Assembly (NCBI GenBank): GCA_002399345.1 | Contig: DHDL01000010.1 | Span: 77,371-101,468 of the forward strand | Length of the DNA stretch: 24,098 nt | Direction of reading: 5' to 3' | Source of the DNA: Thermoanaerobacterales bacterium UBA4877 | GTDB taxonomy: Bacteria; Bacillota; Thermoanaerobacteria; Thermoanaerobacterales; UBA4877 | In this document: positions 7,131 to 13,928 of the stretch, in pieces | How the letters are laid out: every line of letters starts with the position of its first letter | Numbering within the stretch: the first letter of the stretch is position 1 | The notes under the pieces: model-generated | The model's input: the letters and a program-made list of their open reading frames with translations, nothing else | Told to the model about the DNA's origin: nothing | Databases searched by the model: none | Translations under genes and position numbers: made by a program

Positions 7131-8756
7131 ATGAAAAAGTTTTTAAGTGTCGGCCTGGCCATCCTGTTGATAATGTCAGTGGCTGCAGGCTGCGGCACCG
7201 GACAGCAGTATACAAAAGACCAAGGGAAGGCTAAGGAGACTGTCATCCGATATAACATGAAATCCGAACCCCAGACAATTGATCCGGCTTTAGACAGTGG
7301 TACAGGAACTGAGGTCATCCTTCATAATTTTGAAGGACTCACTAAATTAGACAAAAATTCCAAGGCACAGCCGGGGGTTGCAAAGAGCTGGGAGACATCC
7401 AAGGATGGGCGCACTATTACGTTTCATCTGAGGGATGCCGAGTGGTCAGATGGGAAACCCGTAACGGCAGAGGATTTTGCTTATTCATGGGAGAGGGTAT
7501 TAAATCCGGAGACTGCATCTAGCTATGCATACCAGTTGTATTTCATTAAGAACGGTGAGAATTACAATATGGGCAAAGCAAAAGAGGAGGACCTCGGTAT
7601 CAAGGTTATTGGTGACAAGACACTGAAGGTTACCTTGGAAAATCCTACTCCTTTTATGATGGAGCTGTTTGCATTCATGACATACATGCCGGTGAGAAAG
7701 GATATAGTGGAGGCCCATCCTGAGAATTGGACACAAAAGCCGGACACATATATCGGAAACGGTGCTTTTAAGATGGCGGCATGGAACCATAATGACTCTG
7801 TGGTATTTGTAAAAAATGAAAACTATTGGGATGCCACTAACATTAAACCCGATAAGTTGGTATTTACAATGATTACAGAGCCGACCACCGAGCTTTCATC
7901 GTTTGAATCGGGTTCTTTGGATTATGGTGACAATCCGCCGACTACGGATCTTGAAAGATTGAAAAAGAAGGGTGTATTAAAGGAATACCCGCTTCTTTCT
8001 ACGGAAGCCTATGTGTTTAATACGAAGAAGGCGCCCTTTGACAATCCCAAGGTAAGGAAGGCATTTTCACTGGCTATCGACAGGAAAGCCCTGGTGGAAC
8101 AGGTGGTTAAAGGAGATGAAAAGCTTGCGGCGGCATGGGTGCCATACGGGATACCCGATGCAGATCCAGATAAGGACTTTCGTAAGACAAGGGGTGATTA
8201 CTTTGACCCGCAGGAGGCCCATGTGGAAGAAGCAAGGAAACTATTGGCCGAGGCAGGTTATGCAAACGGTAAGGGACTGCCCGAAATAACACTACTGTAT
8301 GATACCAATGAAAGCCACAAGGCCATGGCAGAGGCAGTACAGGAAATGTGGAAGCAAAACCTGGGAGTGAGGATTAAGTTGTCCAGCCAGGAATGGCAGG
8401 TTTTCATGGCAACCAGGAGGCAGACCCATGATTATCAGATAGCAAGATGGGGTTGGGTATCCGATTATATAGACCCTATGAGTTTTTTGGATATGATGCA
8501 AACAGGCATGGGCAATAACGATGCACAGTATTCCAACAAGCAGTTTGATGAAGCTGTAAGAAAATCCAAGACAGCCGCCTCATCCGGCGAGAGGATGAGT
8601 TATCTCCATAAGGCTGAAGATATACTTATGGACGATGCACCGGTGCTGTCTATTTATTTTAATATCAATTATGCAATAGTAGATCCAAAACTGCAGGGAT
8701 ATATGGTGGATCCTCTGGGAGATGTCTATTTTCACCATGCATATTATAAAAAATAA
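7131..8756 (+). CDS. oppA: OppA-type peptide ABC transporter substrate-binding lipoprotein (copy 2)
   Basis: A 541-residue product with a lipoprotein signal peptide (MKKFLSVGLAILLIMSV) and lipobox VAAGC, giving Cys21 as the anchor. It is a clear paralogue of the product at 992-2626: EPQTIDPAL, WSDGKPVTAEDFAYSWERVLNPE (in outline), TYIGNGAFKM, VRKAFSLAIDRKALVE and the C-terminal half align along the whole length. The start is ATG 7131; a longer frame from TTG 7104 would run through the AAAGGAGG/AAAGGAAG Shine-Dalgarno region. It stands alone, with no permease or ATPase genes, inserted in the spore-gene cluster between sipL and ispE. Peptide binding is the family role; the actual ligand is unknown. 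Confidence 0.9.
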   Translation: MKKFLSVGLAILLIMSVAAGCGTGQQYTKDQGKAKETVIRYNMKSEPQTIDPALDSGTGTEVILHNFEGLTKLDKNSKAQPGVAKSWETSKDGRTITFHLRDAEWSDGKPVTAEDFAYSWERVLNPETASSYAYQLYFIKNGENYNMGKAKEEDLGIKVIGDKTLKVTLENPTPFMMELFAFMTYMPVRKDIVEAHPENWTQKPDTYIGNGAFKMAAWNHNDSVVFVKNENYWDATNIKPDKLVFTMITEPTTELSSFESGSLDYGDNPPTTDLERLKKKGVLKEYPLLSTEAYVFNTKKAPFDNPKVRKAFSLAIDRKALVEQVVKGDEKLAAAWVPYGIPDADPDKDFRKTRGDYFDPQEAHVEEARKLLAEAGYANGKGLPEITLLYDTNESHKAMAEAVQEMWKQNLGVRIKLSSQEWQVFMATRRQTHDYQIARWGWVSDYIDPMSFLDMMQTGMGNNDAQYSNKQFDEAVRKSKTAASSGERMSYLHKAEDILMDDAPVLSIYFNINYAIVDPKLQGYMVDPLGDVYFHHAYYKK

Positions 8757-8775
8757 GTCTGAATAAGGTAGAGTG

Positions 8776-8806
8776 TGCCGCCTGTTAATTATCGGGCGGC
8801 ATTTTT
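8776..8806 (+). terminator. Intrinsic terminator of oppA copy 2
   Basis: TGCCGCCT (8776-8783) pairs with GGGCGGCA (8794-8801), followed by five T. Confidence 0.9.
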
Positions 8807-8808
8807 GT

Positions 8809-8840
8809 AGGCCGGTATAATTTTGCCGGCCTTATTCTAT
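8809..8840 (+). terminator. Second, weaker terminator hairpin
   Basis: AGGCCGG (8809-8815) pairs with CCGGCCT (8826-8832) before a T-rich but broken tail. It lies in tandem with the previous terminator. Confidence 0.5.
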
Positions 8841-8868
8841 TTACATAAAACCTTTATAAGATTATAAT
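8840..8868 (+). promoter_or_regulatory. Sigma-A promoter of ispE
   Basis: TTTACA (8840-8845), 17-base spacer, perfect TATAAT (8863-8868), 43 bases before the ispE start. Confidence 0.7.
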
Positions 8869-8910
8869 ATGTAGCATATGCAGCAAATTTTACTATTAAA
8901 GAGGTAACAA

Positions 8911-9723
8911 ATGTTTTTAAAGGCATATGCGAAAATAAATCTCTTCCTTGACGTATTAAACGGGAGGAAGGATGGATATCATAATATAATAACAGTAATG
9001 CACACCGTCGGCCTTCATGATATGATATACATGAAACCGTTGCCGCGGTTTATAAAAGTGGACATGGCCGGTGTTCCCGCGGAATTTAACTTGTCTTATA
9101 AGGCGGCGCGTTTACTTCGGGGAGGTAGGCGTGACCTCGGTGCTTATATACGGATTAAAAAACACATTCCGATCGGATCGGGCATGGGGGGCGGTAGCTC
9201 TGATGCAGCCCGTACCTTGGTAGGTTTAAACAGGCTATGGCATCTCAATAAGACCGATGAGGACTTAATGCGTATTGCTTCAAAGCTGGGCAGCGATGTT
9301 CCTTTCTTTATCCGGGGAGGTATGGCACTGGCTGAGGGCAGAGGCGAGGTGCTTACGTATCTAAAGCCTATGCATTTAAGTCTTATTATTGTAAAGCCGA
9401 AGGCTTCAGTTTCTACAAAAAAGATATACCGTGTGCTGGATGACATGGATTATAATCACGGGGACGTTAAAAAATTCTTAAGAAGCTGTCCCTGCCTTAA
9501 TACGGATGAAATGGTGAATGTGATGGAAAAAGCTGCCTTTAAGATTGTGCCCTCCCTGGCAAATATAAAGAAAGAGCTTTATGAGCTGGGAGCGGTCAAG
9601 GCTATGATGACCGGTAGCGGCTCGGCGGTTTTTGGTATATTCAATGAACAGAAAGTTTTGATAAATGCATATGAAGCACTTCAATATAAATATTCTTTCG
9701 TTTATTATACCAAGACTATATAG
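8911..9723 (+). CDS. ispE: 4-diphosphocytidyl-2-C-methyl-D-erythritol kinase
   Basis: A 270-residue GHMP kinase. It phosphorylates CDP-methylerythritol with ATP, the fourth step of the non-mevalonate (MEP) isoprenoid route, in the cytosol. Landmarks: AYAKINLFLDV with Lys8 near the N-terminus, the ATP-binding PIGSGMGGGSSDAA at residues 87-100, and KLGSDVPFF with the likely catalytic Asp129. The common Leu of the GLGGGSS motif is Met here. The protein is slightly shorter than most IspE (about 280-290). GAGGTAAC precedes the ATG. Location downstream of the veg/sipL region and upstream of spore genes is the usual Firmicutes arrangement. Confidence 0.93.
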   Translation: MFLKAYAKINLFLDVLNGRKDGYHNIITVMHTVGLHDMIYMKPLPRFIKVDMAGVPAEFNLSYKAARLLRGGRRDLGAYIRIKKHIPIGSGMGGGSSDAARTLVGLNRLWHLNKTDEDLMRIASKLGSDVPFFIRGGMALAEGRGEVLTYLKPMHLSLIIVKPKASVSTKKIYRVLDDMDYNHGDVKKFLRSCPCLNTDEMVNVMEKAAFKIVPSLANIKKELYELGAVKAMMTGSGSAVFGIFNEQKVLINAYEALQYKYSFVYYTKTI

Positions 9724-9773
9724 TTGTCTTTTATGCTTTTCTTTGCAAAAATTGATATTAAAGGTGGTTTAAT

Positions 9774-10502
9774 ATGATAAATGCTGTGATTTTAGCGGGG
9801 AACAATGAGACGGAAAAGATACCCGGCAAGGCTTTAGTTGATATAAACGGCAGGCCTATGCTTTCATATGTGGTGGATGCAGCTAAGAGTACCGGCATCG
9901 TAGATAAAATACTTGTTGTGGGAAACATGGAAACCAGTGAATTTTGCGATGCGCGGGGATTGGAATTTACGCCGGGAGCCCCCGATATACTTAGCAACAT
10001 TATAAAAGGTATAAACTGGTTTGCAGATGATCGTAGGATTATTATAATGACGGGCGATATACCGTACATAACCTCTGACGCAATAAAGGATTTTATAGGT
10101 AAGTCCGAGTGGATAGGTGCAGATTTCTGCTATCCGATAATCACAAGGGATAACTGCGAAAGGAAGTTTCCGGGGGCCAAGAGGACGTATGTGACATTGA
10201 GAGACGGGACCTTTACGGGAGGAAATATTTTTTATGTGAATCCATCGATTGTTGACAGGTGTATGACGGTTCTTAACTATGTTGTCGATAACAGAAAAAA
10301 TCCGGCTAAGATTGCTTTCCTGTTTGGGCCCGGCCTTATATTTGCATTTTTATTCAAATATCTTTCAATTGAAATGATTGAGAATAAGGTTTGCGGCATG
10401 CTTGATATAACAGCCAAGGCGATAATATCGGATTATGCCGAGATAGGTAATGATGTTGATAAGCCGGAAGATCTTATTATGGCTAAAGTTATACTTGCAT
10501 AA
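9774..10502 (+). CDS. MobA-like nucleotidyltransferase family protein
   Basis: A 242-residue protein with the start of a MobA-type NTP transferase fold (NTP_transf_3 family): MINAVILAGN followed by KIPGKALVDINGRPMLSYVVDAA, then the MTGDIPYIT segment that supplies an acidic metal ligand. Such enzymes move an NMP group onto a sugar phosphate or cofactor. The glycine-rich loop is atypical (LAGNNETEK rather than LAGGxSxRMG), so molybdopterin guanylylation is unlikely and the substrate is unknown. AAAGGTGG precedes ATG 9774. It follows ispE by 50 bases, so the two may be cotranscribed. Homologues beside ispE are common in clostridia, but their role is not established. Confidence 0.75.
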   Translation: MINAVILAGNNETEKIPGKALVDINGRPMLSYVVDAAKSTGIVDKILVVGNMETSEFCDARGLEFTPGAPDILSNIIKGINWFADDRRIIIMTGDIPYITSDAIKDFIGKSEWIGADFCYPIITRDNCERKFPGAKRTYVTLRDGTFTGGNIFYVNPSIVDRCMTVLNYVVDNRKNPAKIAFLFGPGLIFAFLFKYLSIEMIENKVCGMLDITAKAIISDYAEIGNDVDKPEDLIMAKVILA

Positions 10503-10518
10503 GAAAAATTCAAGAAAT

Positions 10519-10548
10519 GTATAAAAACCCTACCTATTGTTAATAATT
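10519..10548 (+). promoter_or_regulatory. Candidate sigma-F promoter of spoIIR
   Basis: GTATA (10519-10523) fits the sigma-F -35 consensus GYWTA. After 15 bases GTTAATAATT (10539-10548) matches GGNRANAHTR except at the second and last positions. Transcription would start near 10555. spoIIR is a sigma-F gene in Bacillus. Confidence 0.5.
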
Positions 10549-10576
10549 CTTAATAACGAAGAAAGGTGGGGTTTTT
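10523..10576 (+). promoter_or_regulatory. Hairpin covering the spoIIR Shine-Dalgarno; also possible terminator
   Basis: AAAAACCCTACC (10523-10534) pairs with GGTGGGGTTTTT (10565-10576) in 12 pairs with a single G-U. The 3' arm contains most of the spoIIR Shine-Dalgarno and ends in five T. A smaller imperfect stem (10539-10557) can form in the loop. The structure can only form in RNA that begins upstream of about 10523. Confidence 0.65.
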
Positions 10577-10578
10577 GT

Positions 10579-11394
10579 ATGAAATGGACTGCTTTGATAT
10601 TGTCAGGTTTAATTATAGCAGTGATGCTGACGGGATACACTTTGCCGCAGTATAGCCTGCAGAAGAACCTATCGGGCAAACTGCTTAGGTTTCATGTCAT
10701 TGCCAACAGTGATGATCCTAAAGACCAGCAGCTCAAGCTTAAGGTAAAGGATGAGGTTACCGGATATTTAAGTGGCTATTTGGCTAATGCTAAAAGCAAA
10801 GAGGAGGCCCAGGAGATCATTGCAGGGAAAAAGGATGAAATCAAGAGTATAGCCCATAGGATAATTAAAAGCGAGGGATATGATTATCCGGTCAAGGTAG
10901 CCATGGGCAGGTACGAATTCCCCATTAAGTCATATGGAAATATTGCCTTGCCGGAGGGAGACTATGATGCGCTTCGCGTTGTGATAGGCGATGGCAAAGG
11001 TAAAAACTGGTGGTGTGTGATGTTCCCTCCCCTCTGTTTCATTGATGTGACTCACGGCCAGGCCGATGATGATGTGAAGGAGGAACTCTCCAGGGTTCTT
11101 ACCGATAAAGAAATAGAGGATATATCCACCGATAAGGCAAGCGGCACCGAAAGGATACAGGTGAAAGACAACGCACAGGATAAGGCGCAGCAAATGCCGC
11201 AGGATAAAGTACAAAGCAAGGCGAAGACAGATAATACTCAGCGGCAGCCTGAAGAAAAGGTGCAAAGTAATGCACCAAGCCGTCCGCAGCAGGAGATTCA
11301 GGTAAAATTAAAAGGTGTTGAAATAATTGAAGATATAGCAGGCAGATTAACAGATTCATTAAGGCTTGCTTTCCAAAAGATAACCCCTGAGTAA
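10579..11394 (+). CDS. spoIIR: Stage II sporulation protein R
   Basis: A 271-residue protein with an N-terminal membrane/export segment (residues 3-22) followed by the SpoIIR core: LLRFHVIANSDDPKDQQLKLKVKDEV (residues 35-60 in outline) and the NWWCVMFPPLCFID signature (143-156). SpoIIR is made in the forespore, exported to the intermembrane space and triggers SpoIIGA to process pro-sigma-E in the mother cell. The start is ATG 10579 behind AAAGGTGG; the open frame extends to TTG 10537, but that lies within the promoter/hairpin. Odd feature: residues 195-242 are a Gln/Lys-rich, low-complexity stretch with repeats such as DKAQ, DKVQSK and EKVQSN, placed before a C-terminal helix. It makes the protein longer than most SpoIIR. 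Neighbours upstream are non-sporulation genes. Confidence 0.93.
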   Translation: MKWTALILSGLIIAVMLTGYTLPQYSLQKNLSGKLLRFHVIANSDDPKDQQLKLKVKDEVTGYLSGYLANAKSKEEAQEIIAGKKDEIKSIAHRIIKSEGYDYPVKVAMGRYEFPIKSYGNIALPEGDYDALRVVIGDGKGKNWWCVMFPPLCFIDVTHGQADDDVKEELSRVLTDKEIEDISTDKASGTERIQVKDNAQDKAQQMPQDKVQSKAKTDNTQRQPEEKVQSNAPSRPQQEIQVKLKGVEIIEDIAGRLTDSLRLAFQKITPE

Positions 11395-11431
11395 GGATTG
11401 GGTTGGGGTAATAAATGCATATTTCTACAAC

Positions 11432-11465
11432 ATAAGCGGTATAGCACAAGGGCTATACCGCTTAT
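11432..11465. repeat. Perfect 14-bp inverted repeat between spoIIR and sleB
   Basis: ATAAGCGGTATAGC (11432-11445) and GCTATACCGCTTAT (11452-11465) are perfect complements with a 6-base loop. No T-run follows. It may end or protect the spoIIR transcript, or be a protein-binding palindrome upstream of sleB. Confidence 0.75.
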
Positions 11466-11585
11466 ACTATGTAGATATCCGGCGGTAGTATATAAATATG
11501 CTGTTGAGGAATAAAAATCCTGATTTATACAGAAGATAACGTTGATTTGATGTAAGTATAACTGTGAAGAACGGAAGGGGATACC

Positions 11586-12134
11586 ATGCGTAAAAAATAC
11601 AGGACTTTATTTTTGACTGCTATTCTGGTTGTTACATTATTTGCCCAGGGGGCGGCGTACAGTACCTCTCTGTCTTTACGGCCTAAAGGCGGTAAAGGAG
11701 TACAGATAAGTAAAGCTGATAAAGTTGGTAAAACCGATAAGAGAGTCGCGGCCAGCGAGTCCCCGTCGCGGGGTGTATCCAACAGGGACGAATACATGAT
11801 ACTTGCGCATCTTATATACGGCGAGGCCCGGGGAGAACCATATGTCGGCAAGGTAGCCGTAGGTGCCGTGGTGCTTAACAGGGTAAAAAGCTCAAAGTTT
11901 TCTAATTCTATTTCCGGGGTTATATATCAACCGGGTGCCTTCACAGCGGTTGCAGAGGGACAGATGTGGATGGATCCAGATAATGAATCGGTAAGGGCTG
12001 CAAAGGACGCTTTAAGCGGCTGGGATCCTTCAGGCGGAGCGATCTATTACTATAATCCGGCTAAGACCACAAGCCGCTGGATATGGGCCCGGCCGGTTCT
12101 GACCGTTATAGGCCGACATAGGTTTGCGAGGTGA
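11586..12134 (+). CDS. sleB: SleB-type spore cortex-lytic enzyme, catalytic domain only
   Basis: A 182-residue exported protein: signal peptide (residues 1-24), a Lys/Ser-rich linker (about 30-65), then the cell wall hydrolase SleB domain (PF07486-type) with EYMILAHLIYGEARGEPYVG, AVGAVVLNRV, GVIYQPGAFTAV and a C-terminal IWARPVLTVIGRHRF. Glu80 in YGEARGE is the likely catalytic acid of this lytic transglycosylase, which cuts muramic-lactam-containing cortex during germination. Bacillus SleB is about 300 residues with an N-terminal peptidoglycan-binding domain; that domain is absent here. GGAAGGGG precedes ATG 11586. The stop lies four bases before ypeB, so the two form an operon. I could not identify a convincing sigma-G promoter in 11466-11585. 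Confidence 0.92.
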   Translation: MRKKYRTLFLTAILVVTLFAQGAAYSTSLSLRPKGGKGVQISKADKVGKTDKRVAASESPSRGVSNRDEYMILAHLIYGEARGEPYVGKVAVGAVVLNRVKSSKFSNSISGVIYQPGAFTAVAEGQMWMDPDNESVRAAKDALSGWDPSGGAIYYYNPAKTTSRWIWARPVLTVIGRHRFAR

Positions 12135-12138
12135 TAAA

Positions 12139-13485
12139 ATGAAGTTTAAGAAAAAAAATATAATAACCTTGGTCATGGTTGCATCAGTGATTTGTTTAGG
12201 TATATTTGGAGTCTACCAATATAATCAGAAGACATTTTACTATCGTTATCTCAATGGACAATATGACAGGGCCTTCTATCAGCTTGTAGACAACATGGAA
12301 AATATGCAGGTGGGCTTGTCCAAACTTCAGGTGGCTGAGGAAGAAGACATGGATATTTTAACGCTTACGGATATACACAGGAGGGCTTTTACGGCGATAG
12401 AAGCCCTAGGTCAGCTTCCAGTACCGTCGGCAACGGTGGAAAACACGTCCAAACTTTTAAATCAAATAGGTGATTATTCATACAGCCTGGAGAGAAAAAG
12501 AGCGCGGGGCATAGAATTTTCCAGTGAGGATCGTAAGAACCTTACAAAGCTTCAAGGTATGACGGGAGATATTTCTACGGAACTGCACAAGCTATATGGC
12601 GAGCTTGTATCAGGGACTGTAAAATATAGTGACTTAAAAAGCAGGGCGGGAACTAGGCTTGATTACATTTCAGATAAACTTGTGGGCCGGAAATTTGGAG
12701 CCATAGAAAAAAATATGTCGGATATGCCGACTTTGATATATGACGGTCCCTTTTCATCGGCACTGGAAAAGACCCGGCCTAAGGGCGTGACCGGCAGTGT
12801 TACAGATCTCGCCGGCGCAAAGAAAAAAGCAGTGGGTTTTCTAGGTATAAAAAATGCCGACAGTGTCAGCCAGTACAGCTATGTGGGCGGGCCGATACAG
12901 GGTTTGGGCCTTGAGGTTAAAAAAGGTGATTCGGATTATTTCCTCAATGTCAGCAAGATCGGCGGGCATGTCATATGGATGATAGATAACAGGAATGTCA
13001 ACAATATAAACATATCTGTAAAACAAGCCGCGGGTTATGCGGATAATTTCCTTAAAGGAAACGGCTATGAGGGTATGGTGCCTACATATTCCATGAAATA
13101 CGATGATACGGCCGTAATAAATTATGCATATAGCAAAGACGGCATTATATATTACCCCGATCTCATTAAGGTAAAGGTGGCATTGGATGACGGAAGTGTG
13201 GTCGGTTTTGATGCCATGAACTACTATATGTCCCATACGCAAAGGACTATCGGGAAGCCTAAACTGACACAAGGCCAGGCCGAAGAAAGAGTCAGCCTGA
13301 ATCTCAATATAGAGCAGGTCAGACTGGCCGTTATACCGCTGACCGGTGGCAAGGAGGTTCTTACCTATGAATTTATGGGAAATTATGGTGGAAATACTTA
13401 CTATGTATATATAAATGCACAAACAGGGAACGAGGATCAGGTACTACAGATAATTGAGACAGACGAGGGCAAACTTACCATGTAA
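12139..13485 (+). CDS. ypeB: YpeB germination protein
   Basis: A 448-residue protein with one N-terminal membrane anchor (residues 8-26) and a long helical region (about 40-180), followed by C-terminal PepSY-type modules (about 215-445), seen in repeated pairs such as ITVKQA-like INISVKQAAGYADNF, LTQGQAEERVSLNL and YYVYINAQTGNEDQV. YpeB holds SleB in the spore and stabilises it; the two proteins depend on each other. The start is ATG 12139, with AGGTGA inside the sleB 3' end as ribosome binding site; the longer TTG start at 12124 would overlap sleB. Tight coupling suggests translational linkage. Confidence 0.93.
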   Translation: MKFKKKNIITLVMVASVICLGIFGVYQYNQKTFYYRYLNGQYDRAFYQLVDNMENMQVGLSKLQVAEEEDMDILTLTDIHRRAFTAIEALGQLPVPSATVENTSKLLNQIGDYSYSLERKRARGIEFSSEDRKNLTKLQGMTGDISTELHKLYGELVSGTVKYSDLKSRAGTRLDYISDKLVGRKFGAIEKNMSDMPTLIYDGPFSSALEKTRPKGVTGSVTDLAGAKKKAVGFLGIKNADSVSQYSYVGGPIQGLGLEVKKGDSDYFLNVSKIGGHVIWMIDNRNVNNINISVKQAAGYADNFLKGNGYEGMVPTYSMKYDDTAVINYAYSKDGIIYYPDLIKVKVALDDGSVVGFDAMNYYMSHTQRTIGKPKLTQGQAEERVSLNLNIEQVRLAVIPLTGGKEVLTYEFMGNYGGNTYYVYINAQTGNEDQVLQIIETDEGKLTM

Positions 13486-13494
13486 TATACCCGA

Positions 13495-13524
13495 TAATTA
13501 TTGTCTTTAAGGGTACAATAATTA
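13495..13524. repeat. 10-bp inverted repeat after ypeB
   Basis: TAATTATTGT (13495-13504) and ACAATAATTA (13515-13524) are a perfect repeat with a 10-base loop and no T-run. It lies just upstream of the sspF-like gene and could be a weak transcript end or an operator. Confidence 0.5.
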
Positions 13525-13572
13525 CGAGGGAAACCTCAAATTCCGTTTTTCTGGTGGGGAGATGAGTCAGAT

Positions 13573-13764
13573 ATGTCACGAAGGAGAAACAGTGTAATGT
13601 CTGACAATTTAAAGTATGAGCTTGCCAGAGAGTTGGGAGTAGACGACATTGTAGCCAGGGAGGGCTGGGGAGGAGTACCTTCACGGGACTGCGGTAACCT
13701 GGTCAGGCTGGCTATAGAGAGGGCAGAAAAAAGTATTCAAAATGAACATGGCAGCCGCCCTTAA
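13573..13764 (+). CDS. sspF: Alpha/beta-type small acid-soluble spore protein, SspF-like
   Basis: A 63-residue protein with the SASP landmarks: MSRRRNSVMSDNLKYELARELG at the start (in outline), the GPR-protease-site-like YELARE, EGWGGVPSRDCGNLVRLAIERAEK with the conserved GWG and GN.V..AI.. segments. Such proteins coat forespore DNA and protect it from UV and heat. The MxRRR start and the location beside the yabG-veg-ispE region match Bacillus SspF. ATG 13573 follows GGGGAG at a slightly long distance. An internal ATG (13597) with AAGGAGA upstream is an alternative start, but it would remove the family N-terminus. It has a Cys (CGN) where most family members have Ala. No sigma-G promoter could be confidently called. 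Confidence 0.9.
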   Translation: MSRRRNSVMSDNLKYELARELGVDDIVAREGWGGVPSRDCGNLVRLAIERAEKSIQNEHGSRP

Positions 13765-13767
13765 AGG

Positions 13768-13794
13768 AGGCCGGGGTTTATCCCCGGTCTTTTT
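13768..13794 (+). terminator. Intrinsic terminator of the sspF-like gene
   Basis: AGGCCGGGG pairs with CCCCGGTCT (one G-U pair) over a 5-base loop, followed by a T-run. Confidence 0.92.
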
Positions 13795-13836
13795 ATTTAT
13801 TTACATATTTAAAAATAGTTAACAAGAGATTATTTT

Positions 13837-13866
13837 TTGACATATACTGCGTATGTAGCTTAAAAT
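13837..13866 (+). promoter_or_regulatory. Sigma-A promoter of the patB/malY gene
   Basis: TTGACA (13837-13842), 18-base spacer, TAAAAT (13861-13866). The -35 is embedded in TTGACATATA, also found at the tnaA promoter. Confidence 0.75.
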
Positions 13867-13928
13867 GGCAAGTGCAGAACATCATTAATATCTTGCAGCT
13901 AAAATTACTTGAAAAGAGGCTTATGCTT

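Noticed and set aside
12841..13422. 193-codon minus-strand ORF rich in Ile/Tyr
   Set aside because: It is antisense to ypeB, with no start signals and no family features.
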